Source: Strix aluco
Lineage: Eukaryota > Chordata > Aves > Strigiformes > Strigidae
Assembly: GCF_031877795.1 (NCBI RefSeq)
Contig: NC_133971.1
Span: 7,520,784 to 7,584,783 of the forward strand
Reading direction: 5' to 3'
Length of the DNA stretch: 64,000 nt
Made by a program: the position numbers and the translations under genes. The notes beneath the pieces were generated by a model, which did not search any database, was not told the origin of the DNA, and worked only from the letters and a program-made list of their open reading frames with translations. Each line of letters begins with the position of its first letter. Position 1 is the stretch's first letter. Shown in pieces: positions 12,801-24,648 of the stretch.

Positions 12801-15800
12801 AGTGTTCCCCTTGCTTCTATCCCCAAAGAAAGTCTCTGTCACCTTCCCAGCACAGGCGCATACAAACCTAAACTCCATACTGTTTAAGTCCGTACTACCA
12901 TGGTGGGTGGAAATCTATCACTTGTAGCCCAAAAGTTGGAGGTTATGAGACAGGAGGTATAAACAGATAAAATGAAGGGAGAAATTCAAAGAGGCTGTGA
13001 CAAGATGAGAAAAAACCTAAGCCGTCAAACCTCATTTAGCAGACACATTCTGAACAATTAAAATTCAGCAGTAGGCATCTATTTCCTAATAGAATTATCT
13101 TTTTTTCTAGGAAAGCATGTCCCTGAAATTCCTAGATTACTTTGCATAAGGACACCTTGTTATTTTACAGCCTTTCTTTACATATTACAGTCCTAAAATG
13201 GATTGTTGCTTTAATTAATAATGATGCACATTACATTCAAATAAATGAAAAACTGTGTAAAAAGTAATACACATCTTTTTTCTGTCACTTTCTATAGCCT
13301 GAGAATTATTTCCTAGCTAAAAGAAGAAATTAAATTGAAACAGTTCTGGAAGGATTTTATGTGTACCAAGCATTTGGTCAGTTATTTTCTCTGGTGAAAG
13401 CGATGAAGTGCTTACTCAAATTAATGATGACTGCTTGCTGGGGGGTAACTTCATATATAAACTGACACCTGAGTTCTTTAAGGAGAGAAGGACTGGGGGA
13501 AATGTGCTGCATTCATTTCCACACTGCAGTAGGCAGCTGTGTCTCATAATCAGGTGGATAAATTGGTCAAGATCCATCTTGAACTTCTCCAAATTCTTTG
13601 AGCACAACCCTTCTATTGGATATCTGTTCATAGCTCTGATGGTTAAAAGTCTTTTCCTGGTTTCTGCCAAAATTTATCCTTTGGGCCATGACAAAATAAC
13701 TCTTTGCAACATTTATGTATCTGATGTATTTATAGAGAGAAATCATATTCCTTCTCAGCCTTAATTTGCCTGGCTAAGTATAGTAAGCTATTTCAGTCTC
13801 CTCCCACAACTCCATTTTCTTGTTTTTCTTGGATACTCTTCTAGTTTTGTATTCAGTATTCATCTAGAATTTTTCTTTCCTGAAAATAGGTGACCAGAGT
13901 TGTTTACTGTCTGTTGCTGCTAAAAATGGTTTTCTTGATAAATCCATCCTAAAGTCATATTTCCTTTATTCTTGCTTTTACCTAAGTGAGAGCTACAACA
14001 TGTGAAAAAAATTCTTTTCGATAGTCTTGCACTCATTATATTTAATTTTATTTGGTTTCTGTTACTCTGGTCCTCATGATCATCTGCTTTCTTCTGAAAG
14101 ATACTGTCATCATCAGTATTTGTAATGCATCAAAAATTGATGCCACTTCAGACAATTTCAGTAGTAAGCATCTGTTCCTGGGAGCAAAGACATTAATAAC
14201 CCCCCCCCCAGCTGACCTTAGTGATAATAGTGGTCTTTTTTTTTCTCAGGAGTATCAACTTTTACTAGTTAGCCATGATTTTGCTTTTTTTTCCTCAAGC
14301 TGAAGCAACATTTCCCATAGGTGGATGGACCCCGAATTAATTGCAGTACCTGTACCCTACCATGGCTAAGAGGACAGGGAGGTTGCACATACAGTTTCTT
14401 GAGTTGTGCTGTGCTGTCTCATCCTGAAAGGGTGCCATCCAAATAACTGATACAGATCAGAAGTGTGTCCTTCATTCTTTTCTTGCTTTTTGCACCGGCT
14501 GTGTACACAGAGAAAAGACTAACATTGTTCGGTACTGACTGTAAACTTCTGCTAAGAGAGACACTGGGAAGGAAGTGAGATGATGTATGGTTGGTTGTAT
14601 TTGAAAATATTGCTGTTATACTATATATTTACTATGAAAAAAAAATTCATAGGTTAACTTCAGCTCAAAACTAACTGAATACTTGTCTATTTTAATTTAA
14701 GGCTCAGGAGACATGGACAGTATTTCCAAAGTGAGTATCTGATCAAATATTTGGAATTTTTAGAATGTTTCACTCTAAACATATCTTCTTGTTCTCTATT
14801 ACAAATCTTTTTGTTACATATCTACATTTTCTGCTTGTCAACTCTTTGGAGGCTGTGAAGACAGAATTAGTATTAATTGAAAATTTAAAACCAGTATAAT
14901 CAATAGGAGTATAAGTAGACTTATTCCCTACTGCATAATGATGTGTATTAATGAATGTCATTAATTATATCCGGTTCATAATCTGATTGATCATGTTATA
15001 ATCTTCCATACTGTTAAGACAAATGAATATAGTTCTAATAATCAATTCTAGTTAAATATAAATTTGGGAAAATGTCATTAGGATGTTACATTTGTGCACT
15101 GCATGATTGCTCTGTAAGGCAATGTTAATATCTTAATCATTAGTATAAGTTCCTAAAAGCTAGATTAAGAAGCAGTTTCAGAAGAAGCACTATTTTGGTA
15201 TCACAACCATTAAATAGTTGGAAATGAATGAGAGTTTAACCTGGAGGGATTTTGCATCTACGAAAATAATACTGTGCTTGAATATTATGCTTCTTACATA
15301 AAAATACAACTACTACATATGTGATCATCATTAATTTAGGAATTAATGATCTTATTTGGTATTGATAAAGTGACATATATCTGTCCCCTGCAAAACACTA
15401 TGTTTTGTACTCAGTGTTTTGAGGCGTAACTGACTAGAAGTAGTAAATGTATCACTACAACAATCTCCCTGCACTTCTGTACTTTTGATCTCTAAGTACA
15501 GAAATTGATAGAGAGATTGTTTCAGTTAAAATCTTATCATTTATTCATTTGTAGAAAAATTCTTAACAATCTTCCAAGAAAGGAGCGTACGTTTTTTTTG
15601 AGCATATCAACTGCCAGTATATTTTGGTTGCCCCAGGACCGAGTACCACGTTGCTGTCACTAGATCTCTCCCAGTGCAGACTTTGCCATTTCAGATCTAC
15701 CTAAGGCTGCTCTGCACATGCTCCAGTCACACTAGGGACCTTGTTGTAGGTCTGTTCTCAGGAGCTATGATGAGATGCCAACATGTAGGGAACAAAATGC

Positions 15801-18800
15801 TCACCTAAATTCCCACGGGTGAACACAGAAGTTTGTAGTCTGAGTTTGTTGAGAATATACTTCCAGGTGTTCAAAAGGCAGGAATCATTCTTCATTTGGT
15901 GATGCATATTTGTATATCCAAAAAGGAGGAGGAGGACCCTGTACGGTTCCCTAGTTTGTGGTCTTCTGGTGGTGTGGTATGGGAGAGGGGTAGCCTGTAA
16001 AGTGTGCTTAGCGTGTATCTTCCCTGGAGAGGAGGATCTCAGCGATAAGTGTCCAAGGCCATTGCTGCACACATGAGGGAGCAGCATCTATAGCAATCCT
16101 ATATTTTTGTACTTGTTTGAGATCTATAACATTTTTAGGCTTTCCAAAGAGTAAAATGATGGATTGAAATGGACCGCGTTGCCTTTGTTGTACTGTGCTT
16201 AGATGTGCAGTGATAGATTCAATAAAAGCCTCCGATGAGATAATAAGTGTACAGCACTTTTAAAATCAGTGTCCGTATTTTTTCTTCAGTATTTTTATTG
16301 CAAAGTGCAATATTTTTTAAGGAAAAAAACAAAAACATTTCCATTAGCTTACCATGGGATTATTTTTAAAATCCTTTATTCAACTCGCTGGTATTAAGTA
16401 TCAGTATATATGTGCCTATACAAGTAGGAGCTGTGAAAACTTGCTGAGATCCAAAAATTCACCTGGAAGTCTTGTAATATGTTAACCTTAATAAATAACT
16501 CATGGAAATCACATTTGATCCAAGTCTTTTTCAAATAACTAAAAGAAAAATGCTGCTAACTTTGGAAGTAACAGAGTTGTCCTGTTATGCCATTATGTCC
16601 TTTCTGGGTAGCACTGCCCAATATACAGCCTTTATTGATAGTAGTGGAAGTGTGGGGGTAGCACTGGTAGTTTTAGGTAGGTAGTAGTACCTAATGCTTT
16701 TGAAACTTGAATGGAAAAGTTCTGCTTGCAAGGAATATTAGATTTCTGGGGTTGATACATGCAAAATTATTATGTGGCTGCCTTCCAATTTTGTACACAG
16801 TTACCAGGATTGTTCTTGCTGAGGCAACAGTCACCTTGCATACGTTACCAGCTAGTCTTGCAGTTGGCTTCTTAACAGTTTCCAGTGATGGAAATTGTTC
16901 ACTGAATTTAACACAGTTTGGGGCGTGATGGTCAAGTCCAGGCACAGGACTTCAGTAGAGTAAAATGCATATTAGAGGACATGGTTATCTGTTCCCAGAA
17001 GATGTAGACAATTAGTCCAGTTTTGGTAGAATCGGTACAGCTCACAGAATTCAGAGCTACATTTTCTAAAGAAGATTTTAATTTAATTGGCTGAATGGCA
17101 AAACGTTAAGTTTTTATGAAGTAGATTGAGATGGGGGAAGTAAATGAACTGAAATTATGCATATTAAATAAACATTAATAACCAGTGTTTCTTGCAGTGC
17201 CCATAGAGTCTGTGCAGGCATCAAAGACATGCTTGCTTTGGAAAAACTCAGCTAGTGCTACAATGCTAGACCCCATACTGGCTATAAAAGCAGCCATGGG
17301 GAGTTGCTATAAAAGTGTTTATGTCAGGAATTTGAACCTTTGGGGCTGGCGTACCGTTGCAATTGCGGAATTTCAAAGCTTTGTGCTACGCAGAGCAAGA
17401 TAAAATAGGGGTAAATCCCCCAGGAACAAACAAAAGTGCAGGAGCATCATATAAAATAAATGTGACAAGGCCTTAGTGGGTTTTAAACTTTATATTCATA
17501 GATTTTAAGGCCAGAAGGGACTGATACGATTCTGTAGTATAACCTCCTGCATAACACAGGCAACAGGGCTTCCCTGAATTAATTCCTGCTTAAGGTACAG
17601 TAGCTGTGGTTGAACTAAAGCAGTATATTTCAGCCCTTTTCAGGCTGTGAATCCCTAAATAAATATTTGCTATACTAACTTTCCTGAACGACAGACTTTA
17701 TTGTCTGATGTTAATCAACTAGTTAGGCTTTTGTCTTTGATGGACATGTTGTCCAGTGATTCCTGGAGATCTGGGGATCATCATTTGAGAAGCAGTGAAC
17801 TAGACTGAAGAAAGCAAAAGGGGTAAGGCAGGGGTTTTGACCCAGCTCTGTAAGCTGCATTTCAGATACTAATAAAAAAGTTAACGGTTGCATGTTGCTT
17901 ACGTAATTTATAATTAATCTATAACTGAAAATAAATACACCAAGCTGAGCCCATATACATACTTGGCCATTCAGACTAAGAATGGTGATACTGCCTCGGG
18001 GGAATATGGTGAAAACTTAGCAGCAGCCTTTTACCAACCATACAAAATACATTACAAAGTGGATAGTGTGTACAGCAGTCAGATATACTAGGCTGCTGAT
18101 GTAGTAGCAAAAAGTATCTGATTTCAGTTGAGGTATTTGGTGAAGCTGAGAACGACATCTTTTGTTCTCCTTGGAGGTGAAGTAAATCTGTGAAACCATG
18201 CAATATGTTGCAATTTTTAAATTATGGACAGTGGTCAACATGGGACTTTGTGATTACAAAGAGGAGCATGCAGAAATATGGTATGAAGGGGAAGTAGAAG
18301 CCATAGCTATCCCATCCCATTTTCTGTTCAGTAAACACTCCAGTGTACATCTGTAAAGTGCCAGGGTAGGATAGATAGCCCTTCTAGTTCTGAGGAAAGT
18401 GCCAAGAATGTTTCCAATTTTTCATTCAAAGTTTGAGTTATTGGAAGTTTAATTATACTAAATGAACACTGCATGCAGGTATTTTCAAAGTGAAAAACAC
18501 CTGGGGTTTTTTTTAAGAAAAAATCTCTGTGCTAACAGACGTACAGTGTCAGGATTGTAACTGAGAATAACAGAAGAGGACAAATTCACTTAGAATTCTT
18601 AGAGCTGTTATGATTGATCAAGATCACTACTTGGAGTTGCATTTTGTTAGCTTGCTCATTGCCTGCACTAGGTTTGTGTTAAATTTATTGTGACATACCA
18701 GATTTGCATTTGTATAAATAAAATCTCAACAGCAATATTGCATTCAGTTTTACCGGATTAAAAAAAATATGAAGGGAAGAACTGTGATAGACGTAAACAT

Positions 18801-21800
18801 TTCATAATGATGTTCATGACTTCACTCCCCGCTTTCCCTGACTGCTCGTTTTCCATCACAACTCCTTCTATGAGTCTTAGCAGTGATGGAAAGAGAATTG
18901 CCCGTGCTCCAGGCATGGTAGGGTACCTCAAATCAATTTTATAAAAATATCCAACTAATTGTACTGTCTGTAGTAATCATGTATTAGCTATTGACTCAGA
19001 ATAATTTCTGTGACAATTATCTTGTTTACCTTTTCTTTAAGTGACTGAATCTTGACAGCATTTTCTGAACATGACAGAGGTGTTTGTCCATGTCTGTAAA
19101 AGAAAGGAATTTATCTTCAGAAGCCTTTATATTGTTACTATTTATTAGCATTTCAGTTACACCAAGACACCGAAAAGGTAGATTAAAACGCTGTTGCATT
19201 ATACTCTGCACAAGCAAATAGCAAAAGTGTAGCTCCTCCTGAAAGTGTTGGTGATCCCAGATGTTACTCAGGAGTCTTTTCTCTAAAACTCTTGTTAACT
19301 CTTCTTTCCTATAAATGCTGTGTATTAGCTGTGCTCAGTGAAGTGGTTTAGCACTTGAACCCCACTTGTGAACAACTTGTGAAACTATTTCAATAAACTG
19401 TGAACACTGTGAACAAAGACCCCAGGCACAGGCCTTTGCAAAGGTCTGTGTGGACCACATCCATCTGTATGTCTACCTTTAAGTACATATTCATAAGTCA
19501 CAAATGTCAAGGCACATGTTCATAGACTTCAGTGAATTTGACCACATGATTTAATGTAGTGACAGAGCTATATCGTATACCTGCTGCAGCCATTTATAGC
19601 TTTTCCTGACTTAGCAGGAGATGATGTTGGCTATAACCTGAAAAGAAGAATTGCAAGTAAATAATTCTTGCTTCAGGGAAGAAAAAATTACAGGCTAAAA
19701 TTAGTGACTGAATCATGCAGAACCCTGCAGAAGCTTATTTTTTGTCTTTGAAAATCCCAGTGCATTGCACAGTGCATCTCACTGCACTGCAGTATCATGT
19801 AAAACATGCCTTTGGCACACTTTGGTGAAGCTGGGAAATGAACTGAAATCTTCAGCACTTAATCTGTATTTTAAAATCTTATTTAACAGAACTCTCCCAG
19901 TAATATGAGCATGAGTAATCAGCCTGGCACTCCCAGGGATGACGGTGAGATGGGTGGAAACTTCCTAAACCCTTTTCAGAGTGAGAGTGTAAGTATTTCT
20001 TTACCTAGGTTTGGAGTTTTTTTAACTTTGTGAACCTTTGTCTTGTGTCTTTTGTTTAAAAAAAGAAAAATAACAGCAAGAACAAACAGTTTTGTAGCGT
20101 ACTTATAATGCAGTACTGTGCCTTATGTGTTTTTTACTAGCTTCTAAAATTATAGTATTGATTTGACAAAAAATTGTGCAAAAAACTGCTAGAAGTTGAG
20201 CTGAAACTGGAAAATGTGGGAGGTGTAGATTTACTGCAGAAGCTCTTTTTCTAGATTAAGAGGTCAGTTGTCAATGAAAGTTAGATCTGTCAAGCAGTAA
20301 TAATTATGCTTCGCATATTCAGTAATGCACAATGTCAGGCAATATCCAAGCAGCCTAAATACACATAATTGACATATTCTTACATCCAAGTGTTTGAATG
20401 TGTGGTTGCCCAACCTTTGACTTCTAAACAATGTGTTTTGCAGGGAATGTCTTCTAGAACAGGATTCACACTGAAGCGTATAATTAGAGCACCAGTAGAT
20501 TTCATGTTGCAAAGATGCAGTGTGCTATTAAGAGCCAGAAAAAGCAAAGGTTCCCTCTAGTGTTTGTTCTGGGACAGATGATGCTTTTTTAATATGGAGA
20601 ACGCTTGAGGCAGCAAAACATGGTGTAAAATCCATTACAAAGCAAGACTATAGTATTTTCATACTCATGTGCCTGAAGCTGGGTTTCTAAATCCACATTT
20701 AGGTTCCTAAATAGGAGTGGCCTGATTTTTCAGAAGTGCTGAGTGACTTCAACACTTCTATTCTTATTGGAAATCACTGCTGCCAGAAGTGAGTGCAACT
20801 TCATTAACTATGCCAGTGGTGAACTTCAGTTCAGAAATTATGATGAGTGAACAGTTTCTGTTAGATCACAAAACAGTCAGATTGCATGACAGATGTCATG
20901 TGAATGAGGTTTTGGGGGTTTTTGGGTTTGCTTCTTTAGTGAAGAGTTTCTACATGGTTAGCTGTTGGTGTCTTCATAAAGAGGGCACATGTTCAGATTT
21001 TGTGGAGTATTGGAGAAAATTGGTTTGTACAACCCCAAACAAATGATGTTTCAATATCTGCCAAAACAGTAACCATAGAATCTCCATGATAATGTGATCC
21101 TTGATCACAGTAATCCTTGACTCTCGATTTGGCGTACGTTGCTTGTACTGAGAGCAGGGAGTCTGATCAGCAGACAGGCCAGTTCACCAAACTAAGGTCA
21201 TGTAAAGAAGGACATCAGTTGTACGCAAAAGAAAATCAGTTTTCTCAGACACTTACTGGATTCTAGGTGCTCCTAGGTTTTGTTTTCCCTACCTGGAAGA
21301 ATCTGGAACCCAGTTTTCTCAAGGTTTTACATGAGGTGTATGCCTACAAGGCACGCATTATACATGCCATGTGCATTCTAGTCTACTTCTAGGTATCGGT
21401 TCCTTTCTCACATGAGTCACATTGTAGTCCTTGGGAACTGTCTTGCTTTCTGATTCATATTTTGTTACTTGGCTACTTAGAGTAGGCAGTATTATGAAGT
21501 CCTTTCTCAGGGAAATTTGCAATTCAGTTCACCAGGAGTTTTGGCTGGGCATGGGGAACAGTGCTTGGCTAATAATAAGTTAAAAATCACAAATAGCTTT
21601 AGATCATCTTTCAATTCCTTGCCCAAAGTGATTACCCAGGTACTTTGGCTCAGATACAGGAAATCACTTGAGCAGATCCTTTGCTTTAAGCATTTGAGCT
21701 GGTCTCTGACTTTGACTAAAGATAAGCATGTTCTTACTGGCTTTGCTGGCCCGCTGTGGGAGTGCTCAGCAGGACATGATGGGAATAAGCCCTAAAGCAG

Positions 21801-22835
21801 ACAAACCATCAGAGACATGACAAGCAACAAAATAGACATTACCCAAGTAGTCCATTCTATGTAGTTTACATAACAGAGAAGACCCATCCAAAATGCTTTT
21901 TCTAATGTGCTTGGACACTTGGAAATAGCCAGCATGACACTCTAGCTTTGGCAGGATTTTTATTGCGTATCTGTTTTTGCAAAGGCAAATTTATCTTTCT
22001 GTTTGTTCTGTCAGTTTTCATAATGCTAATACTTCTGCATGTGAACATTTTCCTCTACTTAGAAGATTTTAGGCCAAATTAAGTGTTTCTGCAGTCTGCA
22101 GTTTTCAATTTAAAAACAAATTAGGCATATAGATGTGCACTTCTTCTAGGCATTGTGGTGTCCCATTGATTGTTGTAATGAAGTACTGCTAACTTGAGGG
22201 CAACTATAGCTTGTATAAGGGCTGCAGTTCAATTTGTGTTACAATAATAATGTAATGCAGTGATTTAATTTTTGGTTCACAGAAAGGAGAATGACCGTTG
22301 ATCAGCTTGCCTCCTAGAATTGGTAATACAGAATAATACAGACTGAAAACCTAGTTTAATTCCAGTAATGCATATCTTTATTCCTTTCTTCCCATAAAAA
22401 GCTCTCCAAAATATTTATGTGGTTCAGCTAACCGTGAATGCAGCTGGTCTACTTGAGACTAGCCACCTGCCTAGCTAAATCCCCCCAGTAGCCAGCATTG
22501 ACCAGGAAAAGGCGTGGAAAGCATCAGTGAAGTATTGGTTCATCACACCACCCAGGTAACACCAAAACAGTCTTCAAGGGAGTTGGCTTTCTCAGCAATA
22601 GCTGTATTTTTGCATAATGAGAGAAGCATAACAGAAGTTACGATACCACAAATTGAACTACAGCCTTAGAACAGGCTACAGTACAAATTTAGGAGGAAAT
22701 TCAAAGAGCGTGTTGACGTTTGAACTCATTGCTGTGGTCCAGAGGTGGTTTTAGTTACCTGGGGGGAAAAAATGATTGTTAAAATGTGGATTCCTCTTTT
22801 TTCAGTACTCCCCTAGCATGACAATGAGTGTGTGA
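846..22835 (+). CDS. SSBP2: SSBP2 C-terminal coding region (eight spliced exons)
   Basis: Joined, the eight exons give the C-terminal ~148 residues of single-stranded DNA-binding protein 2. This part runs from the [16 protein letters not shown] segment to the terminal SPSMTMSV and stop. SSBP2 is a nuclear cofactor that binds LDB1 and stabilises LIM-homeodomain transcription complexes (known of the family). Its N-terminal LUFS/LisH domain, which contacts LDB1, is encoded upstream of this window. The part seen here is the Pro/Gly/Met/Ser-rich, disordered tail thought to act in transactivation. All splice sites are canonical AG/GT and reading phase is kept across every junction, so the gene looks intact. 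One difference from the human protein as I remember it is S for the second G in PMGGLGG, encoded near 11,620. SSBP3 and SSBP4 paralogs have similar tails, but the overall match and the ACOT12 neighbour favour SSBP2. Confidence 0.95.
895..2416. other. SSBP2 intron
   Basis: Unremarkable AT-rich intron. Nothing identifiable. Confidence 0.75.
2417..2452 (+). CDS. SSBP2: SSBP2 36-nt cassette exon ([12 protein letters not shown])
   Basis: This is a very short in-frame exon of 12 codons reading [12 protein letters not shown]. The acceptor is TTACAG ending at 2416 and the donor is GTAAGT from 2453. Both ends are in phase 0, so skipping it would remove exactly 12 residues without a frameshift. That makes it a natural alternative cassette. 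It matches the corresponding segment of vertebrate SSBP2. Confidence 0.93.
2453..6995. other. SSBP2 intron
   Basis: Contains the (TA)n microsatellite at 3.3 kb and a slightly GC-richer block at ~4,250-4,760 with short open frames on both strands that match nothing I know. A 14-T run at 6,907-6,920 precedes the acceptor by ~75 nt. Confidence 0.7.
3325..3347. repeat. (TA)n microsatellite
   Basis: About 11 uninterrupted TA units in an SSBP2 intron. Confidence 0.9.
6996..7050 (+). CDS. SSBP2: SSBP2 exon [18 protein letters not shown]
   Basis: The exon follows a pyrimidine-rich CTCTCTCTAG acceptor and ends at a GTACTG donor. It encodes [18 protein letters not shown] plus the first base of an Asp codon. 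The Gly/Pro run is the family's low-complexity region. The exon is 55 nt long and ends in phase 1. Confidence 0.93.
7051..10202. other. SSBP2 intron
   Basis: Includes 7,440-7,800, where CCTGTCCAACATGTGGCTCT and a later GCTGGACAGG suggest an old repeat that I cannot name. The open frames at ~9.5-9.8 kb on both strands overlap each other and look fortuitous. Confidence 0.6.
10203..10273 (+). CDS. SSBP2: SSBP2 exon [20 protein letters not shown]...
   Basis: The acceptor is TTACAG ending at 10202 and the donor is GTAAAT from 10274. The exon completes the split Asp codon and encodes [19 protein letters not shown] followed by NRPN. This block is nearly invariant among vertebrate SSBP proteins as I know them. 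It is 71 nt long and ends in phase 0. Confidence 0.93.
11574..11652 (+). CDS. SSBP2: SSBP2 exon [17 protein letters not shown]...
   Basis: The exon follows CCTTTTGTAG and ends at a GTAATG donor. It encodes [17 protein letters not shown], then DSHHMNGSL and the first base of a Gly codon. The human protein, from memory, reads GPMGG where this one reads GPMSG; the change is a conservative difference in a disordered tail. Length is 79 nt, ending in phase 1. Confidence 0.93.
13540..13930 (-). mobile_element. Diverged CR1-like LINE fragment
   Basis: The + strand resembles the complement of a CR1 3' region. Landmarks are GTTAAAAGTCTTTTCCTG, TTTATGTATCTGATG, CCTTCTCAGCC and TTTCCTGAAAATAGGTGACC, in the usual order. 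Heavily diverged, so an old insertion in an SSBP2 intron. It explains the 118-codon open frame at 13,408-13,764. Confidence 0.6.
14702..14730 (+). CDS. SSBP2: SSBP2 microexon [10 protein letters not shown]
   Basis: This is a 29-nt exon between TTTAATTTAAG and GTGAGT. It completes a Gly codon and reads SGDMDSISK. The acceptor's pyrimidine tract is poor, so its inclusion may depend on enhancers (inference). Phase joins correctly on both sides, from phase 1 to phase 0. Confidence 0.9.
14731..19889. other. SSBP2 intron
   Basis: A 5.2-kb intron with one ancient CR1 end at 17.5 kb. Otherwise nothing recognisable. Confidence 0.65.
17496..17600 (-). mobile_element. Ancient CR1 3'-end fragment
   Basis: TTCATAGATTTTAAGGCCAG, AAGGGAC, AACCTCCTGCATAACACAGG and GAATTAATTCCTG match, on the complementary strand, the 3' end of old amniote CR1 elements (from memory of turtle and crocodile CR1). 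It lies in the intron between the SSBP2 exons at 14.7 and 19.9 kb. Confidence 0.65.
19890..19988 (+). CDS. SSBP2: SSBP2 exon [18 protein letters not shown]...
   Basis: A 99-nt, 33-codon exon that reads [18 protein letters not shown], then [15 protein letters not shown]. The acceptor is AACAG ending at 19889 and the donor is GTAAGT from 19989. It is in phase 0 at both ends. It is the best conserved block of the SSBP C-terminus; the second Asn of human SPNN is Ser here. Confidence 0.94.
19989..22805. other. Last SSBP2 intron
   Basis: Contains the ancient repeat at 20.7 kb. No other feature recognised. Confidence 0.65.
20665..20790. repeat. Ancient amniote interspersed repeat
   Basis: Landmarks CCTAAATAGGAGTGGCCTGA and TTTTTCAGAAGTGCTGAGTG match a repeat widespread in turtle, crocodile and bird genomes as I remember it. 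The class is not known to me. SSBP2 intron. Confidence 0.45.
22806..22835 (+). CDS. SSBP2: SSBP2 last coding exon (YSPSMTMSV stop)
   Basis: After a TTTTTTCAG acceptor ending at 22805 the exon reads YSPSMTMSV and then TGA at 22833-22835. This is the exact conserved C-terminus of vertebrate SSBP2. The 3' UTR continues without a break. Confidence 0.94.
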   Translation, partial: YSPSMTMSV

Positions 22836-23106
22836 TCCGTTAACAAGTCTCGCCATGAAGACCACAATGAGTTGGCCCTCTTCAGAGAGCTACTGCAGAA
22901 GAAAATTATTCGTCCCAGTATACAGTTTAACAAAAGGATCTCAGACACAATCAGACCCGCCATATTTTTTTTTCTACCATCTCCCCTGTTTTGTCAAGAA
23001 AGTGGGTCCCAAACATGATTGAGACAGCTGTAAAGAGTGACGTAACAGAACTGCCCAAGATGGAACTGCAAACAATTGTCTGTGTATGTACATGTGTGGG
23101 TTAATG

Positions 23107-23149
23107 TATATGTATGTGTGTGTGATATAGAAATACACACATACATATA
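23107..23149. repeat. Perfect 15-bp inverted repeat in SSBP2 3' UTR
   Basis: TATATGTATGTGTGT at 23,107-23,121 is the exact reverse complement of 23,135-23,149, with a 13-nt loop between them. In RNA it would form a 15-bp stem. The arms look like a TG microsatellite facing a CA microsatellite. Confidence 0.85.
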
Positions 23150-23394
23150 TAGACCTGCAGGACATTGTAAAATACTATCACATGACATCTTAAGTAGAAA
23201 TGAGAAGTAGGGACTTTTATTCCATCTTTTTCTTTTTTTTTTCACGTTTACATTTTAATTATTAAAATTTGCTTTCCCTCTCCCCTCCTGAACTGTTTTA
23301 TGTTGCATATATCACTGCTTTATAAGTTATTTTTTAAGGTGAACTCAAATGATAAATTCTTCTGATTTTGTAAATGTCTGCCATTACAGATAGG

Positions 23395-23400
23395 AATAAA
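23395..23400 (+). terminator. Polyadenylation signal AATAAA, proximal SSBP2
   Basis: A canonical AATAAA lies 560 nt after the SSBP2 stop. A TTGTGTTTG stretch about 30 nt downstream could be the GU-rich element. It is the first canonical signal after the stop. Another AATAAA lies at 23,718-23,723. Confidence 0.5.
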
Positions 23401-24606
23401 ATTGCTTATAAGAGCTTTCATTAACTTGTGTTTGATACCAGTTACCCTGTGAATCACAAACTGTACTGTCTCAAGAAATAGAAGAAAGCTCATCTTAATT
23501 TTTTGGAGAAATTTAATAATTTTCACCTAGTTTGGTGATTTTTTTTTTTGTACTTTACCTTTAAAAAAAGCACTGAAGGTTATTTTTCTTCTTTAATTGA
23601 CGCTTAATATCTGCAATATCTATTTTAAATGGAAGCCTGAATTTGATACAAGCTTCTCAGTTTATATAGAGTACTATAAGGTTACGTAAGCGAGCTCCAA
23701 TTGCTATAGAATCTAGCAATAAAGTGTCAGGGCTTCTTCTGCCCTTGGAAATGAGTTTTCTATTTAGCATGATTTTCCGTAGGGGTGGTAGTTAGTGGAA
23801 ATACAGTAGAGTCCTTATCACCGAAACCTCTTCTAATAATTTACTGTTATTTTTCCCATTTTCAGTGATTCTCAGCTGAATCACAACAATCCACAGTCCT
23901 AATTATAAACAGTATTTCCCAAGCCCAGTCAGAAAATCAGGTCACCCTGATACTTGGGTGTGTTTTTTTCACCACGTCTACCAGAATGAATTCCCCCAAA
24001 ACTTTCCAGTAAGAAGCTTTGGGGTTTTTTTTTTTTTTAGCCAAAATGATGGAGTAAACTTTTTATGACTACTGACCTTGTGAGGGTCTTACCTTTTGCC
24101 ATGAACAGAAGAGGAACAAAGATCTTTCATAACATTTCATAAAGAAGGTCAGATTGTTAGACGTGAAAGCTGGGGACAGAGTGGAGAAAAGGTATATGGT
24201 CTTAAAGGAGATGCTTCTGGAAGCAATCTCATGTCTCTTCAGGCAAAACTTTAAAACCATTATTGTACATTTAGTTCCTAATGACTTCCAGCTCCCCCAG
24301 GAAAACAAAAGTTTTCAGTTGTGTAGTGATCAAAAGGTTGATGATCAGCAATGCAGGCACAAAGTGGCTGAACAAAAATTCACACCACAGGCAAAAAGCA
24401 AAGTCCCCTTGTTGGACTTTGCATATAGAAGAACCACTTACGTAGGAGGAGCAGTTCTGAGATGTGGTCTGTCCATGAAGTCTTACAAGGAGATTTTTAG
24501 CATGACCATGTGATAAAGAACATTATGTAATCGGCTCATTGTGATAGGAGATGCACATAACGGGATGTGTAAGGAATAATACCATCTCCTAGCTCATTTT
24601 TATTTA

Positions 24607-24648
24607 CATATATTATATATATATATAATATTTCATATATAGTATATG
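24607..24648. repeat. AT-rich palindromic tract
   Basis: An interrupted TATA/ATAT run downstream of SSBP2. Self-complementary, low complexity. Confidence 0.7.

Larger units (their letters stand above)
10274..14701. other. Two SSBP2 introns around the exon at 11.6 kb
   Basis: Holds the CR1-like fragment at 13.5-13.9 kb, a GC-richer block at 12,540-12,880 open in several frames, and a short C run near 14,203. No further exons seen. Confidence 0.65.
22836..23425 (+). other. SSBP2: SSBP2 proximal 3' UTR
   Basis: The sequence right after the stop resembles the conserved SSBP2 3' UTR as I remember it, especially 22,840-22,960 (ATGAAGACCACAATGAG and on). It runs through a TG/CA-rich hairpin to an AATAAA at 23,395-23,400. 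A GT-rich stretch at about 23,428-23,440 would serve as downstream element. The 3' end is inferred and no transcript evidence is available here. Confidence 0.6.

Noticed and set aside
12542-12927. Overlapping 109- and 127-codon frames, with minus-strand frames too
   Set aside because: A GC-richer block open in several frames at once; no domain, no splice context matching SSBP2, and none expected at this place in the gene.
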